Shown: positions 50,435 to 59,832 of the stretch, piece by piece
Layout: each line of letters opens with the position of its first letter
Position numbering within the stretch: position 1 is the stretch's first letter
From: Candidatus Competibacter phosphatis
GTDB lineage: Bacteria; Pseudomonadota; Gammaproteobacteria; Competibacterales; Competibacteraceae
Direction: 5' to 3'
Assembly: GCF_012939995.1 (NCBI RefSeq)
Contig: NZ_SPMZ01000019.1
Location: forward strand, 1 to 64,000
Length of the DNA stretch: 64,000 nucleotides
Notes under the pieces: model-generated
Database searches by the model: none
What the model saw: the letters and a program-made list of their open reading frames with translations, nothing else
What the model was told of the DNA's origin: nothing
Position numbers and translations under genes: made by a program

Positions 50435-50462
50435 TTGATCAATTTTTTCATATGGATATAAC
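50435..50462 (+). promoter_or_regulatory. Candidate sigma-70 promoter of the TonB receptor gene
   Basis: TTGATC and TATAAC are separated by 16 bases, giving a start near 50469 and a leader of about 54 bases before ATG 50523. Confidence 0.45.
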
Positions 50463-50522
50463 CAATAAACAATACGGATATTGTTGGCGAAATCACTGCG
50501 GCGATTAGAGGAAGTCTTTATA

Positions 50523-52773
50523 ATGAATAAGAAATTTATGATGGGCCTATTTGCCATTTATACTCTGGCGACTTCAGCGGGAACAGCCTGGGGATGGGAT
50601 GGGGACCAACAACTTGGCCAGCAACTGGATGAGATCGTGGTCACCGCGCAACGGCCCGTGTCTCAACCACTGAATGCGGTGACGCTCAGCGCGGATGCGC
50701 TCGATCTCCGGCGTCATGCCACCAGCGATACGGCCGATCTGTTGCGCAATGTGCCCGGAGTGGGACTTCAAGGTGCCGGCGGCATTTCCAGCCTACCCGT
50801 GATTCACGGTCTGGCCGATGACCGGGTCCGTACCCAAGTGGACGGCATGAGCTTGATGGCGGCCTGTCCCAATCACATGAACCCGGCACTTTCCTATATC
50901 GATCCAAGTCAAGTAGGCCGCATCAATGTGTATGCCGGTATTACCCCCGTCAGTGTCGGAGGCGACAGTCTCGGTGGGACGATACAAATCGAATCCGCGA
51001 CTCCTGTGTTTGCCGCTCCGGGACAAGGCAATTTGATCAGTGGACAGGTGGGTGCTTTCTACCGCGGCAATGGCAATGTCTTGGGTGCTTATCTCGGGAC
51101 AAGCTGGGCCAATGAAAAGCTGAACCTTACGTATACCGGATCCACCGTGAGTGCCGACAATTACAAGGCGGGCGGTGATTTCAAACCGTCCGGTCCGGCC
51201 GCTGCGGATCGCGGTTGGATTGCGGGCGATGAGGTCGGCTCCTCTGCTTTCGAGGCGATCAATCAATCGCTGGGTATCGCCTATAAGGAGGATAAGCATT
51301 TATTCACGGCCAAGGTGGATATTCAAAATATCCCTTACGAGGGCTTTCCGAGCCAGCGCATGGATATGACCGAAAACAACAATGCCCTGGTCAATCTGGG
51401 TTATACCGGGCAATATGAATGGGGCCTGTTGGAAGCGCGCGGCTACTATCAAAAAGACCCGTCATGAAATGCAGTTCGGCGACGGCAAGCAATACTACTA
51501 TGGCGATCCAGCCACGATTCCCGGCATGCCCATGGATACCAAGGCCAATCTGACCGGAGTCGTGGTCTCGGCGGATATTGATCTTTCCGAAGGCGATATT
51601 CTCCGAGTGGGTGGCGAACTCCAATACTATCGCCTGGACGATTGGTGGCCACCTTCCGGTGGCAACATGGCTCCCAATACCTTCGAGAATATCAACAACG
51701 GTCAACGGGATCGTTATGCGCTGTTCGGCGAATGGGAAGCGAATCTCGATCCGCAATGGGTCAGCTTGTTCGGTGTGCGTCACGAGACCGTCAAAATGAA
51801 TACCGGCGATGTCCATGGCTATGCCGAAACCAATGGCATGGGCATGATGGTCAATAACCAGCTTATCGACAGCAGTAATTTCAACAGTCAAGACCGTAAC
51901 AAGACCGATCGAAATTGGGACTTGACCGCATTGCTGCGCTATACCCCGGATTCGACGCAAACCTATGAGTTTGGGCTGGCGCGGAAAACCCGTTCTCCTA
52001 ATCTGTACGAGCGCTATACCTGGTCGACCTGGGCCATGGCGGCAATCATGAACAACTTCGTCGGTGATGGAAACGGGTATATCGGCAACCTCGACCTGGA
52101 GCCGGAAGTCGCCCACACCGTGAGCTTTACCCTTGATTGGCATAGCCAAGACCGGCGCTGGGAGTTCAAGGCAACGCCCTATTACACGCGGGTAACCGAC
52201 TACATCGATGCCATGCGCTGTACGGATGGCGCCTCCTGCACGGAAGCCAATGCAACCACCACGGACCAATTCGTGGTCCTCCAATACGTCAATCAACCGG
52301 CGCGGCTCTACGGCATCGATCTTTACGGACACATGCCGCTCGCCAAGACCGACTGGGGACGCTTTGGTCTCAATGGGGTGCTCAACTATACCAACGGTAA
52401 AAACCTCGACACCGATGACGGCCTCTACAACGTCATGCCGCTCAACGCCACCTTGATCTTGACGCATCAGCACGGTGGTTGGGACAACGCGCTTGAACTC
52501 GTGCTCGCGCACAGGAAAGACGATGTTTCCGATGTCCGCAACGAAATCAAGACGCCCGGTTATGGCCTGCTCAACTTGCGTGGCAGTTATTCCTGGAAGC
52601 AGGCGCGTGTCGACTTCGGCATCGAAAATCTGTTCGACAAACTTTATTACTTGCCGACCGGCGGTGCTTATACAGGGCAGGGCAGAACCATGGCGATCAA
52701 CGGAATTCCATGGGGCATTGCCGTGCCTGGCAAGGGACGTTCGGTCTATACGGCCGTCAGCTTCAAGTTCTGA
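50523..52773 (+). CDS. TonB-dependent copper receptor (OprC/NosA-like), frameshifted as assembled
   Basis: This outer-membrane receptor probably takes up copper. A signal peptide (FMMGLFAIYTLATSAGTAWG) is followed by a plug domain beginning LDEIVVTAQRPV. The motif MAACPNHMNPALSYIDPSQV carries Cys115 and Met119, matching the CxxxM copper site known in OprC. The beta-barrel ends in the outer-membrane signature AVSFKF. The frame breaks in the run of five A at 51451-51455; one A fewer restores YYQKTRHEMQFGDGKQYYYG. AGAGGAAG upstream supports ATG 50523. Codon and base usage look less GC-rich than the neighbours, so recent transfer is possible. Confidence 0.88.
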
Positions 52774-52936
52774 GTCCGAAGGTCGTACAGGCGGGGAGGC
52801 TTCGGATTCCCTTGTGAACCGCCGCATAGCGATCGTGGTTAGCGGTGTCGCGGGAACGCGGGTCGGGCAAACTCGCGGGATGGGTGTCTTCCACTAAACT
52901 GCAGGATGCAAGGGCATTTCCAATGATTTAAGCGCA

Positions 52937-52958
52937 ATGCCGCCGCAATCGGTGGCAT
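52937..52958. repeat. Inverted repeat hairpin downstream of the TonB receptor gene
   Basis: A 9-bp stem (ATGCCGCCG with CGGTGGCAT, one G-U pair) closes a CAAT loop about 165 bases past the receptor stop. No T run follows, so terminator function is doubtful. Confidence 0.4.
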
Positions 52959-52962
52959 GATG

Positions 52963-52977
52963 GATGCCATTGGCATC
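52963..52977. repeat. Short perfect palindrome GATGCCA-T-TGGCATC
   Basis: A 7-bp inverted repeat with a one-base centre lies four bases after the preceding hairpin and about 93 bases before rsmI. Its tight symmetry looks more like a protein-binding site than an RNA hairpin. Confidence 0.4.
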
Positions 52978-53069
52978 ACGGCAATGAAGTTGCGGATAAA
53001 ACGCGAAGGACAGGTTATGTGGGAGTTTAAAGCGTGCCCGGCGTTTGCGGAGCCGGATGGAGAGGCCGC

Positions 53070-53946
53070 ATGACCGTCGAATCCGGCGCGTTGTATGTGA
53101 TCGCCACCCCCATCGGCAATCTGGAGGATATCAGCGCGCGTGCCCTGCGCATCTTGCGGGAAGTGCGGGGCATCGCCGCCGAGGATACCCGGCATACCGG
53201 TCAGTTGCTTGCGCATTTCGGCATCGATACGCCGATGTTTTCCTTGCATGAGCACAACGAGCGGGCACGCCTGGAAGCAGTGATTGCACGCCTGCAAGAA
53301 GGGCAGGCGTTGGCGTTGGTGTCGGATGCCGGTACACCGCTGATCAGCGATCCGGGCTTTCCGTTGGTGCGCGAACTGCGCCGGCAGGGGCTGAAGGTTA
53401 TCCCGGTGCCGGGGCCGAGCAGCATTGTGGCGGCCCTGTCGGTGGCCGGGTTGCCGACCGACCGTTTTACCTTCGAAGGTTTTCTTCCCCCCCAAATCCG
53501 TTGCGCGCCGCGAGCGTCTGCAATCTTTGGCGCGAGAGGAACGCACGCTGATCTTTCTGGAAGCCAGCCATCGCATCGCCGAAACCTTGGCCGATTTGGC
53601 GGCGGTGTTCGGCGGGGAACGTCCGGCGACGGTCGCCCGCGAGTTGACCAAGCGTTTCGAGGAGATTCACAACGCCAGTCTGAGCGAACTGGAAGATTGG
53701 TTGGACGCCGATCCGCATCGCCGCAAGGGCGAGTTCGTGGTGATCGTGCAGGGCGCACCGGCGGCGAGCGAGGCGGATACGGCGGAGACGCGCCGCTTGT
53801 TGGTGGCGCTGCTGGCGGAACTGCCCGCCAGCCGAGCGGCGGCGGTGGCGGCTAAGTTGACCGGTCTGCGGAAAAAGGCGCTGTACGATCTGGCATTGGC
53901 GTTGGGGAGCGATTCCCATCTTTCCTCCGCCATGGAGAGAGAGTGA
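53070..53946 (+). CDS. rsmI: 16S rRNA (cytidine1402-2'-O)-methyltransferase RsmI, frameshifted as assembled
   Basis: RsmI is a SAM-dependent methyltransferase acting on C1402 of 16S rRNA. Diagnostic segments are [56 protein letters not shown] and [19 protein letters not shown] run of seven C at 53487-53493 breaks the frame; six C restore [20 protein letters not shown]. The reading then continues through [15 protein letters not shown] to the normal C-terminus [15 protein letters not shown] 53070 follows a GGAGAGG motif. rnpB starts 83 bases after it, an arrangement seen in other gammaproteobacteria. Confidence 0.93.
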
Positions 53947-54028
53947 GGCGGGGTGGTCGGAGTCGGATGGTGGAGTATTCCCATTCACAAGCCGATCTTG
54001 CCAAGCAGCGTTCGGCAGGGGACACTAA

Positions 54029-54386
54029 GAGCCGGGAACCGGCTGGACGGTCGCTGTATCGCATGACGATATGGAGGAAAGTCCGGGCTCCACAGGACAG
54101 GGTGCCAGGTAACGCCTGGGCGGCGTAAGCCGACGGAAAGTGCCACAGAAAATACACCGCCTACGTTCGCGAGAACCGGTAAGGGTGAAAAGGTGCGGTA
54201 AGAGCGCACCGCGCGGCTGGCAACAGGCGCGGCAGGGTAAACCCCACCCGGAGCAAGACCAAATAGAGGGGCATTTACGCGTGGTCCGCGCGGCTCCTGG
54301 GTAGGTCGCTACAGGCGTCTGGTGACAGGCGTCGCAGATGAATGATCGTCCTTGACAGAACCCGGCTTACAGGCCGGTTCCCACTC
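54029..54386 (+). ncRNA. rnpB: RNase P RNA, bacterial type A
   Basis: This is the catalytic RNA of RNase P, which matures the 5' ends of tRNAs. The conserved core is clear: GGAGGAAAGTCCGGGCTCC near 54073, then CAGGGTGCCAGGTAACGCC, GGTAAGGGTGAAAAGGTGCG, GTAAGAGCGCACCGCG, and near the 3' end GATGAATGATCGTCC and ACAGAACCCGGCTTAC. The ends were set by the P1 helix: GGGAACCGGC at about 54034-54043 pairs with GCCGGTTCCC at about 54373-54382, with outer GAG/CTC pairing. The length of about 358 is normal. The exact termini are estimates. Confidence 0.95.
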
Positions 54387-54462
54387 CATTCCTGTCGCGG
54401 CTCCTTCCGAGAGCCGGCTAGCCGATCCCGCGTCGCGCGGCGATCGTTTTTCCGAGCCCATC

Positions 54463-55110
54463 ATGACCACGTTCATACCCTTGGAGATTCGTCACGGCCT
54501 GCTGCTGGATCTGGATTCGGTTCAGATTTGGGGGTGGGATGAAGAGTGCTTGACGCTGCCGGACGGCGCGACCAGTTATGGCATGGTCACTCGTGGTCGC
54601 TCCGTGCTGCGCGATGTCTGGGGTGGCTGTGAATTAGGCCAGGGGATGTTTTTCGCGTTGCCCGACCCCGGTTCGATGCGTGGTGGCGCTGGCTTGGTGA
54701 TCGCCCTGTCCGGTTATCGCGGTTTGCGGCAGATCGGCGGTCCCTTGGAGACTGTCGGGCGTTTGCGCTATATCGACGGGTGCAGCGATACTTTATTAAT
54801 TTGCCCGCCTCGCGTAGGCGAGCCGTGTTTGAATCATTTGCACATTCCGCCGCATACCGACCAGACGCCTCATACCCATCCTTCGGCGCGGATCGGGGTC
54901 ATTCTGCATGGGACGGGCGAGTGTCGCACCTCGGATGGCGTGTTTCCGCTGCGGCCGGGCATGGGCTGGTATATCCCAAGCGGTTGCCTGCATTCCTTTT
55001 TCACCGAGGAAGTGGCGTTGGATGTGGTTGCTTGGCATCCCGACAGCGATTTCGGGCCGCGCGACGATAATCATCCGATGATCAACCGCACGGTGATACC
55101 GGTAGGCTGA
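54463..55110 (+). CDS. Cupin-domain protein
   Basis: This cytosolic protein of about 215 residues has a C-terminal cupin fold. The metal-binding set is seen in LHIPPHTDQTPHTHPSARIG, then GVILHGTGECRT and, later, PSGCLHSFFTEE. The N-terminal half has beta-strand-rich sequence (GATSYGMVTRGRSVLRDVWG) but no clear second metal site. ATG 54463 is chosen; an in-frame codon at 54352 would start inside rnpB. The substrate is unknown. Confidence 0.82.
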   Translation: MTTFIPLEIRHGLLLDLDSVQIWGWDEECLTLPDGATSYGMVTRGRSVLRDVWGGCELGQGMFFALPDPGSMRGGAGLVIALSGYRGLRQIGGPLETVGRLRYIDGCSDTLLICPPRVGEPCLNHLHIPPHTDQTPHTHPSARIGVILHGTGECRTSDGVFPLRPGMGWYIPSGCLHSFFTEEVALDVVAWHPDSDFGPRDDNHPMINRTVIPVG

Positions 55111-55170
55111 GTGGCTGAGGTGTTCCTCATTCCTCAATCTCATGTCTTCAATGCATTGGTGGCATTAAAC

Positions 55171-55401
55171 CTATGCGGCAGCAAGCGATCTTGCCGCTAG
55201 TATTTCGCTGTCACCCACAGGGCGTACGTCAGTCGCAGTTAGCGTGACCAAGGCTTGGGTTCGGCCCGAACCGGTCACGAATTCCACTTCTACTCCATCT
55301 GGTTCGTACACTTCAACGACAGCGCCTATATCTCCCTGACGGAGACCGTGCTCAGGCAAATCTCGGGCAAGAACTACAGTATCTAAAAGTGAGATCGTCA
55401 T
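55171..55401 (-). CDS. DUF4926 domain protein
   Basis: This 76-residue protein has the compact beta-rich DUF4926 pattern MTISLLDTVVLARDLPEHGL, then GDIGAVVEVYEPDGVEVEFV. The start ATG 55401 is preceded by the strong site AGGAGGTGG and overlaps the DUF6883 stop as ATGA. DUF4926 proteins are often small partners encoded next to larger proteins; an antitoxin-like role is possible but unproven. Confidence 0.88.
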   Translation of the reverse strand: MTISLLDTVVLARDLPEHGLRQGDIGAVVEVYEPDGVEVEFVTGSGRTQALVTLTATDVRPVGDSEILAARSLAAA

Positions 55402-55736
55402 GTTCCACCTCCTGGATAGGCAGTCACAAATCGGGGGATACGTTCGCCATGGAGCACGATCCAAACTGTCACGATTTGTGCGGTTCTGCCGGAAGGACCG
55501 GTGATCGTGCCGTACACTTCATATTTCTGACCATATGATGTCCTCTCAGTCTTGGCGGCATCGCCTCCGAGCAAGGTGCGAATGTCTTGCTCCAAGAGTG
55601 GCCATTCATCACTATAGTAACCGAGAGCATTGAAGAATCTGGCCTTGAACCGTCCGATTGGATGAAAGGGCGATAGCAGGTAATCCTTCAGTTTCTCGGT
55701 AGGTATAGATGCATAATCTGAATCCGGTAGTCTCAT
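55398..55736 (-). CDS. DUF6883 domain protein
   Basis: This 112-residue protein matches the DUF6883 pattern: IPTEKLKDYLLSPFHPIGRF, KARFFNALGYYSDEWPLLEQ and KYEVYGTITGPSGRTAQIVT, ending VWIVLHGERIPRFVTAYPG. It lies 21 bases after the helicase stop and overlaps DUF4926 by four bases. The order and spacing make it part of the same transcript. The family is associated with toxin-like modules, so a toxin or effector role is an inference. Confidence 0.85.
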   Translation of the reverse strand: MRLPDSDYASIPTEKLKDYLLSPFHPIGRFKARFFNALGYYSDEWPLLEQDIRTLLGGDAAKTERTSYGQKYEVYGTITGPSGRTAQIVTVWIVLHGERIPRFVTAYPGGGT

Positions 55737-55757
55737 AATTCATTGGTACCATGATTC

Positions 55758-57806
55758 TTAACCATGCCATACAGGCGCACCGTCGATAATCTCGGCTACT
55801 CGCCACCCACGCGCGCTCAAGGTGGCAATGTGTTGAGAAAAGGATTTGGCACCACTGCATATCGAATACGGTACGGCGAGGCAGATCATATGGCTTGGTC
55901 GCGTCATCGCAACATAGGTTTGTAAAAGACGTTTGCGATCTTGAACTTTGGCGCCGCCCTCATTGACCTTGTCGCCAAGAAGCCATGGTAACATCCGCCG
56001 AAACGAGTGATCGTGCCAGTAGGTGTTGAGCACCAGCGTTGCCAAATGGGTTTGCCCTTTGACGGAATGGATTGATCCAAGTCGGATGTTTACGCGCCTG
56101 TTACCGTGCGAGACGTGATACACATTGGGACTGGCATCATGCGCCGATGTCGAAGCGCCGACGGCTAGTGATGGATCAGTATCCGGCCATTCGAGAAAAT
56201 TAATCACATTGGGATTGGTAGGGCCGTCACAAAGTGCGCAAGCAATTGCCAGGATGTCAGTCCGTACTGTACCCCAGTTTTTCTCGGTTAATGGGATCCA
56301 GTCGATAAGAACCTTTTTGATCATCTGACGATAAGTTGTTAGCACTGCGGTGTTAGCCTCCAGTGCATCGATGATCGCGCGATGCGTCCGCGCCTTGCGC
56401 TTGAGTTGCCCGGCGTTTCCAATATGTCCCGCGAGACGAACAAGCCCTGATGCAATTCTTTCGACACCTGGCGCGAGGTCATGACCATCGCGCACAATGG
56501 CCTGTGCTGCCCGAACGTATTGCACAAAGGATTTAGGATGAGGATCTTTCCGACAGATATCAGCGGTGTAGCCGCTCCAGTAGTGCGGCACTGATTTTGG
56601 AAATTGATCGTGTCCTGGTGCGATATCCGATGCGTCCTGATGAACCGCCCCCACGGCAGTAACCATCCCCTTCGCCAAGGTACCGTCATCAAAGGTCGTC
56701 AGGACATGCTTGCCGTAGGCATCGAGTACCCCTACGGTGCTGTTGCTGGGAAAGATGAATATTGCGTGGTCACAGGTGGTTGGCGCACCGGTGATGGCTT
56801 TTGGGCCGATGCCGCAGAGCCCATGGTTGCCCACAGGCGCGACAGCAAACGGCGAAGCCAACGCCGCGATTTCAGGTCCGAAGCGATGGCTGCTTGGAAT
56901 GTCGACGCAACGGGTGGGATCGGAATCTGGAAAGGGATCGCTCTTGTTCGGCTCAGCGTCAGAATCGTCGAAAATCGCCTGGTTCGGATCACCGACCCGT
57001 TGCACAATGACATCAGGCAACGTACGCGGAAAGACCGCCTGCAGAATGGCGCCCTGAGCCTCGAATGTATCCTGCATCTCATCGATGATGACCAGTGGGA
57101 ACCTATGCCTGAGCCATAAAGCCACGGCGGGGAAGTTCGCCAAGAGCGCATGCCCCCAAACAAACATCTCGTCGTAACAGAAGTATCCTGCGTGAGCAGC
57201 CGTTTCTATGGCCTGTTTCGCTAGTTTGAAGCTCTTTGCATTCGGCCCGGCAGGAAACGGTTTCCCACCGAGATCGAAGTGCAAGTTGTGTGCGCAAATT
57301 TGCAAGTGGTCGAAGCTGCTGTGTTTCTGCGTCAGGAAATTCTGCACTGTCCGATAGTCCGCGTTGGCCAGCACGCCGCGCCGATAAGCAGTTGTCACAT
57401 CATTGTCGATCGTGGGCGAGGGGAATCCCTTTGAGTTAAGCCATGGCAGCGCAAGAAACCGATTGACGAAGCCATGGATCGTATCGATGAAGTGCGGATA
57501 GTCAAGCAGGCGCTGACCGACAACGGTACTACCGAGGCGTCGCTGAATTTCCTCTCGCGCGACATTGGTGTGAGAGAGGACGCAGATGCCTTTCGTCCGA
57601 TGGGGCCACTTCCGCGCTAGGATGGCAAGCTTCGCGACGATCAAGGTTGTTTTACCACTGCCTGGACAGGCGGATACGTCGAGCGTGTTGCGTGCGGCTA
57701 GAAATGTCCGGCGCGGCGGGTCGAGGATCTCCAACCCCATCAAGGCACGGACCCAATCGATGTCCGCGTCGGTAATCTCCGGGGCCTGCGACGATGCCTC
57801 AGGCAT
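55758..57806 (-). CDS. UvrD/Rep-like DNA helicase (Gabija GajB-like)
   Basis: This 682-residue superfamily 1 helicase has Walker A SACPGSGKTTLIVAK (Lys52), motif Ia CVLSHTNVAREEI, Walker B DEMQD (241-245), motif III GDPNQAIFDD (271-280), motif V SVKGQTHLATLVL and motif VI QTYVAMTRPSHM. It overlaps the OLD-nuclease gene by 8 bases, starting at ATG 57806. A UvrD-like helicase immediately after an OLD/TOPRIM nuclease is the Gabija arrangement, and in Gabija it helps sense phage DNA intermediates. The protein is longer than the B. cereus GajB as I remember it, so Gabija-like is the safer name. Confidence 0.88.
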   Translation of the reverse strand: MPEASSQAPEITDADIDWVRALMGLEILDPPRRTFLAARNTLDVSACPGSGKTTLIVAKLAILARKWPHRTKGICVLSHTNVAREEIQRRLGSTVVGQRLLDYPHFIDTIHGFVNRFLALPWLNSKGFPSPTIDNDVTTAYRRGVLANADYRTVQNFLTQKHSSFDHLQICAHNLHFDLGGKPFPAGPNAKSFKLAKQAIETAAHAGYFCYDEMFVWGHALLANFPAVALWLRHRFPLVIIDEMQDTFEAQGAILQAVFPRTLPDVIVQRVGDPNQAIFDDSDAEPNKSDPFPDSDPTRCVDIPSSHRFGPEIAALASPFAVAPVGNHGLCGIGPKAITGAPTTCDHAIFIFPSNSTVGVLDAYGKHVLTTFDDGTLAKGMVTAVGAVHQDASDIAPGHDQFPKSVPHYWSGYTADICRKDPHPKSFVQYVRAAQAIVRDGHDLAPGVERIASGLVRLAGHIGNAGQLKRKARTHRAIIDALEANTAVLTTYRQMIKKVLIDWIPLTEKNWGTVRTDILAIACALCDGPTNPNVINFLEWPDTDPSLAVGASTSAHDASPNVYHVSHGNRRVNIRLGSIHSVKGQTHLATLVLNTYWHDHSFRRMLPWLLGDKVNEGGAKVQDRKRLLQTYVAMTRPSHMICLAVPYSICSGAKSFSQHIATLSARGWRVAEIIDGAPVWHG

Positions 57807-59832
57807 TGCTGCTGTTTCCCGAGTCGGGTGCCGGTGGTGCGGACGCGGAGCGTCGAACATGCGCGATCACGTCCACAATGTAGCGCGGCAGCTTGGCGGC
57901 AAACGCCGCCGTGTCAAATCCCGCAGCTTTCCCCACCTCAGCTAAGATATCGGCAAGATACTGTGCGCCAATGGCTTTTGACGCCCTACGCGAATGGAAG
58001 AGTTGATAGACCTGCGTACACAAGACTGCATGGTTTCCCTTGGCAGCCGTCTCCATCTCTTCGTAGGCCGTTCGTGCAGTCGCCTCGACTTCAGCACGTT
58101 GTTTCCTTTCCTCACTAAGCGCGTCATCTTTTAGGGCGAGGGAGGCGGCAATGTAGACCTCTTCCGCTAGGCCGCAGAAGGCCAGATCGTATTCCAGCGT
58201 CCAGTGGTCGGCGACAAAGGTCTTGACCGATTGCCCATCGTTGGATTGCAGGCGTGTCCGCCAGTTATTCAATTCTTGCTTCTGCGTGTTGTCGTCACCG
58301 CCAAAATCACACACTGCTTTCCATCGGCGCTTTGGGCTGTGCCATGTTGGATCATCCTTACCAGTAACAAGCCCGAGAATCTCCGGTGCACAGTCAGGCA
58401 TAACATCAAAATCAGCGACACAAGCGACGGGAACTGACAGCCGTGGCGCCCCATCGTCACGGCGCTGGAAGATGCGGCTGAACCGCCTGAGTCCTGTGCT
58501 ACCAACGTTGACGATGGAGATGCCGTATTCGGTGAGATCAGTACCCATGAGGTTCGCAAGGACGGGTAGGAGAATAGCCTCAGCGTCACCCTCGACCACG
58601 ATGACACCATGAGCGAAGAATAGGTTGGCTTTGGTTACGTCAAGGAACCGTTCTAGGAAACGATAGTCGCTCGTTTCAAGTCGAGTCTGACCTCGAACGA
58701 GAGGAAAGGCGCGGCTCTCATCCAGAATCACGATGTTTTGCAAAGGAATCTTCGACGCCAAGTTAGGGCTGTGCGTCGAGAGGATGATTTGGACAGTGCG
58801 CTTGGTGTGCTTGGCAATGTTCGTGGCGGCCTTTGTTAAGAACTCCATGAGCCGGAGCTGACGCTGAGGATGAAGATGTGCTTCCGGTTCTTCGATCAGT
58901 AGCAGCGGTAGCCCTTCAGGTTCCCGGCCGAGAAGCAGAAGTTCGCAGGCCATGTAAAGCAAGTTGTTTGAGCCGAGCCCGTAACGCCCTCGCTGGCTTC
59001 CGCTAGTCGCATCGAGAAGGCCGAGTTCCAAACGCTCCAGGATTTGACGAAGCCGTGATTCACTTGTCCCACCCTCTGTAACATCGATTTTGCCTCGCAG
59101 GCTATCGCCGGTCAGTGAGAGCAAGGATAGGTACTGGGTGTTAATTGCATCCTCTGCACTGCTAATACCTTCGTGACGCTCAATACTGTAACGTAAATAG
59201 TCCGATAACCCCAAGAGGCTCAAACGATTCACTGCCTCCGCATTTACCGGCAGCGCAGCTTCATTGAAGTCATCACCCTGGCCAATTTCCGGGACATTAG
59301 CAAGAATCTGTGAAAGACGTGAGCTGCGACCTGGCGACATTTCACGTTCGGCATCACGGAGCGGCCGTAGATATGTGCTCGACAGCAACTGGCGGACGGA
59401 TGCCTCCAAGGCGGGTCCCGCACCGTCTTTGCCGCTGCGTACAGATACATCGATCCATCGACGGCCTCCCGGCGATTCAGTCAACCTCTTGGCCGTCCAG
59501 TTGATCAAGAGGGAAACTTCATTACCTTCGTATGAAAGATACTCCGCGAAGGCGCCCTTCTCGTTGTCGTCTAGCCCACTCATCTTGCAGCGTATGAAGA
59601 TGTCGGTAGCCTGTTTTCCCATCCGATCATGATGGAAATCCTCCGGCTGGATACGAATGAATTCTTGGTCACGGGTGAGTAGGGCGTATCGGATAGCATC
59701 GATGACAGCGGATTTTCCGCTATCATTCCGACCGACCAGTGCTGTCACTCCACTGTTGAAGGTGATATCAAGCGCAGCGTCGCCATCACCAAACTGGCGG
59801 AAATTCCTAATAATAATGCTTGATAGATACAT
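57799..59832 (-). CDS. OLD-family ATPase-TOPRIM nuclease (Gabija GajA-like)
   Basis: This 677-residue anti-phage effector nuclease has an N-terminal ABC-type ATPase: FRQFGDGDAALDITF, Walker A GRNDSGKS (34-41), signature region YGLGSNNLLYMACELLLLG, Walker B LLLIEEPEAHLHPQ and the STHSPNLASKI His. It also has a C-terminal TOPRIM nuclease with GVIVVEGDAEAILLPVLANL, VACVADFDVMPD and the tail motif TLEYDLAF. ATG 59832 fits the usual start of the family; an in-frame ATG at 60000 would add 56 residues. It heads the defence operon. Confidence 0.9.
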   Translation of the reverse strand: MYLSSIIIRNFRQFGDGDAALDITFNSGVTALVGRNDSGKSAVIDAIRYALLTRDQEFIRIQPEDFHHDRMGKQATDIFIRCKMSGLDDNEKGAFAEYLSYEGNEVSLLINWTAKRLTESPGGRRWIDVSVRSGKDGAGPALEASVRQLLSSTYLRPLRDAEREMSPGRSSRLSQILANVPEIGQGDDFNEAALPVNAEAVNRLSLLGLSDYLRYSIERHEGISSAEDAINTQYLSLLSLTGDSLRGKIDVTEGGTSESRLRQILERLELGLLDATSGSQRGRYGLGSNNLLYMACELLLLGREPEGLPLLLIEEPEAHLHPQRQLRLMEFLTKAATNIAKHTKRTVQIILSTHSPNLASKIPLQNIVILDESRAFPLVRGQTRLETSDYRFLERFLDVTKANLFFAHGVIVVEGDAEAILLPVLANLMGTDLTEYGISIVNVGSTGLRRFSRIFQRRDDGAPRLSVPVACVADFDVMPDCAPEILGLVTGKDDPTWHSPKRRWKAVCDFGGDDNTQKQELNNWRTRLQSNDGQSVKTFVADHWTLEYDLAFCGLAEEVYIAASLALKDDALSEERKQRAEVEATARTAYEEMETAAKGNHAVLCTQVYQLFHSRRASKAIGAQYLADILAEVGKAAGFDTAAFAAKLPRYIVDVIAHVRRSASAPPAPDSGNSSNA

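Larger units (their letters stand above)
49970..50522. other. AT-rich intergenic region upstream of the TonB receptor
   Basis: This stretch of 553 bases has no supported gene, and its base composition is visibly lower in GC than the flanks. It contains the perfect palindrome at 50390-50406 and a promoter-like pair at 50435-50462, listed separately. No cobalamin-riboswitch boxes are visible. The receptor start is preceded by AGAGGAAG. Confidence 0.55.

Noticed and set aside
54352-54462. N-terminal extension of the cupin protein
   Set aside because: The extension would be translated from the 3' end of rnpB, and the cupin sequence begins naturally at ATG 54463.
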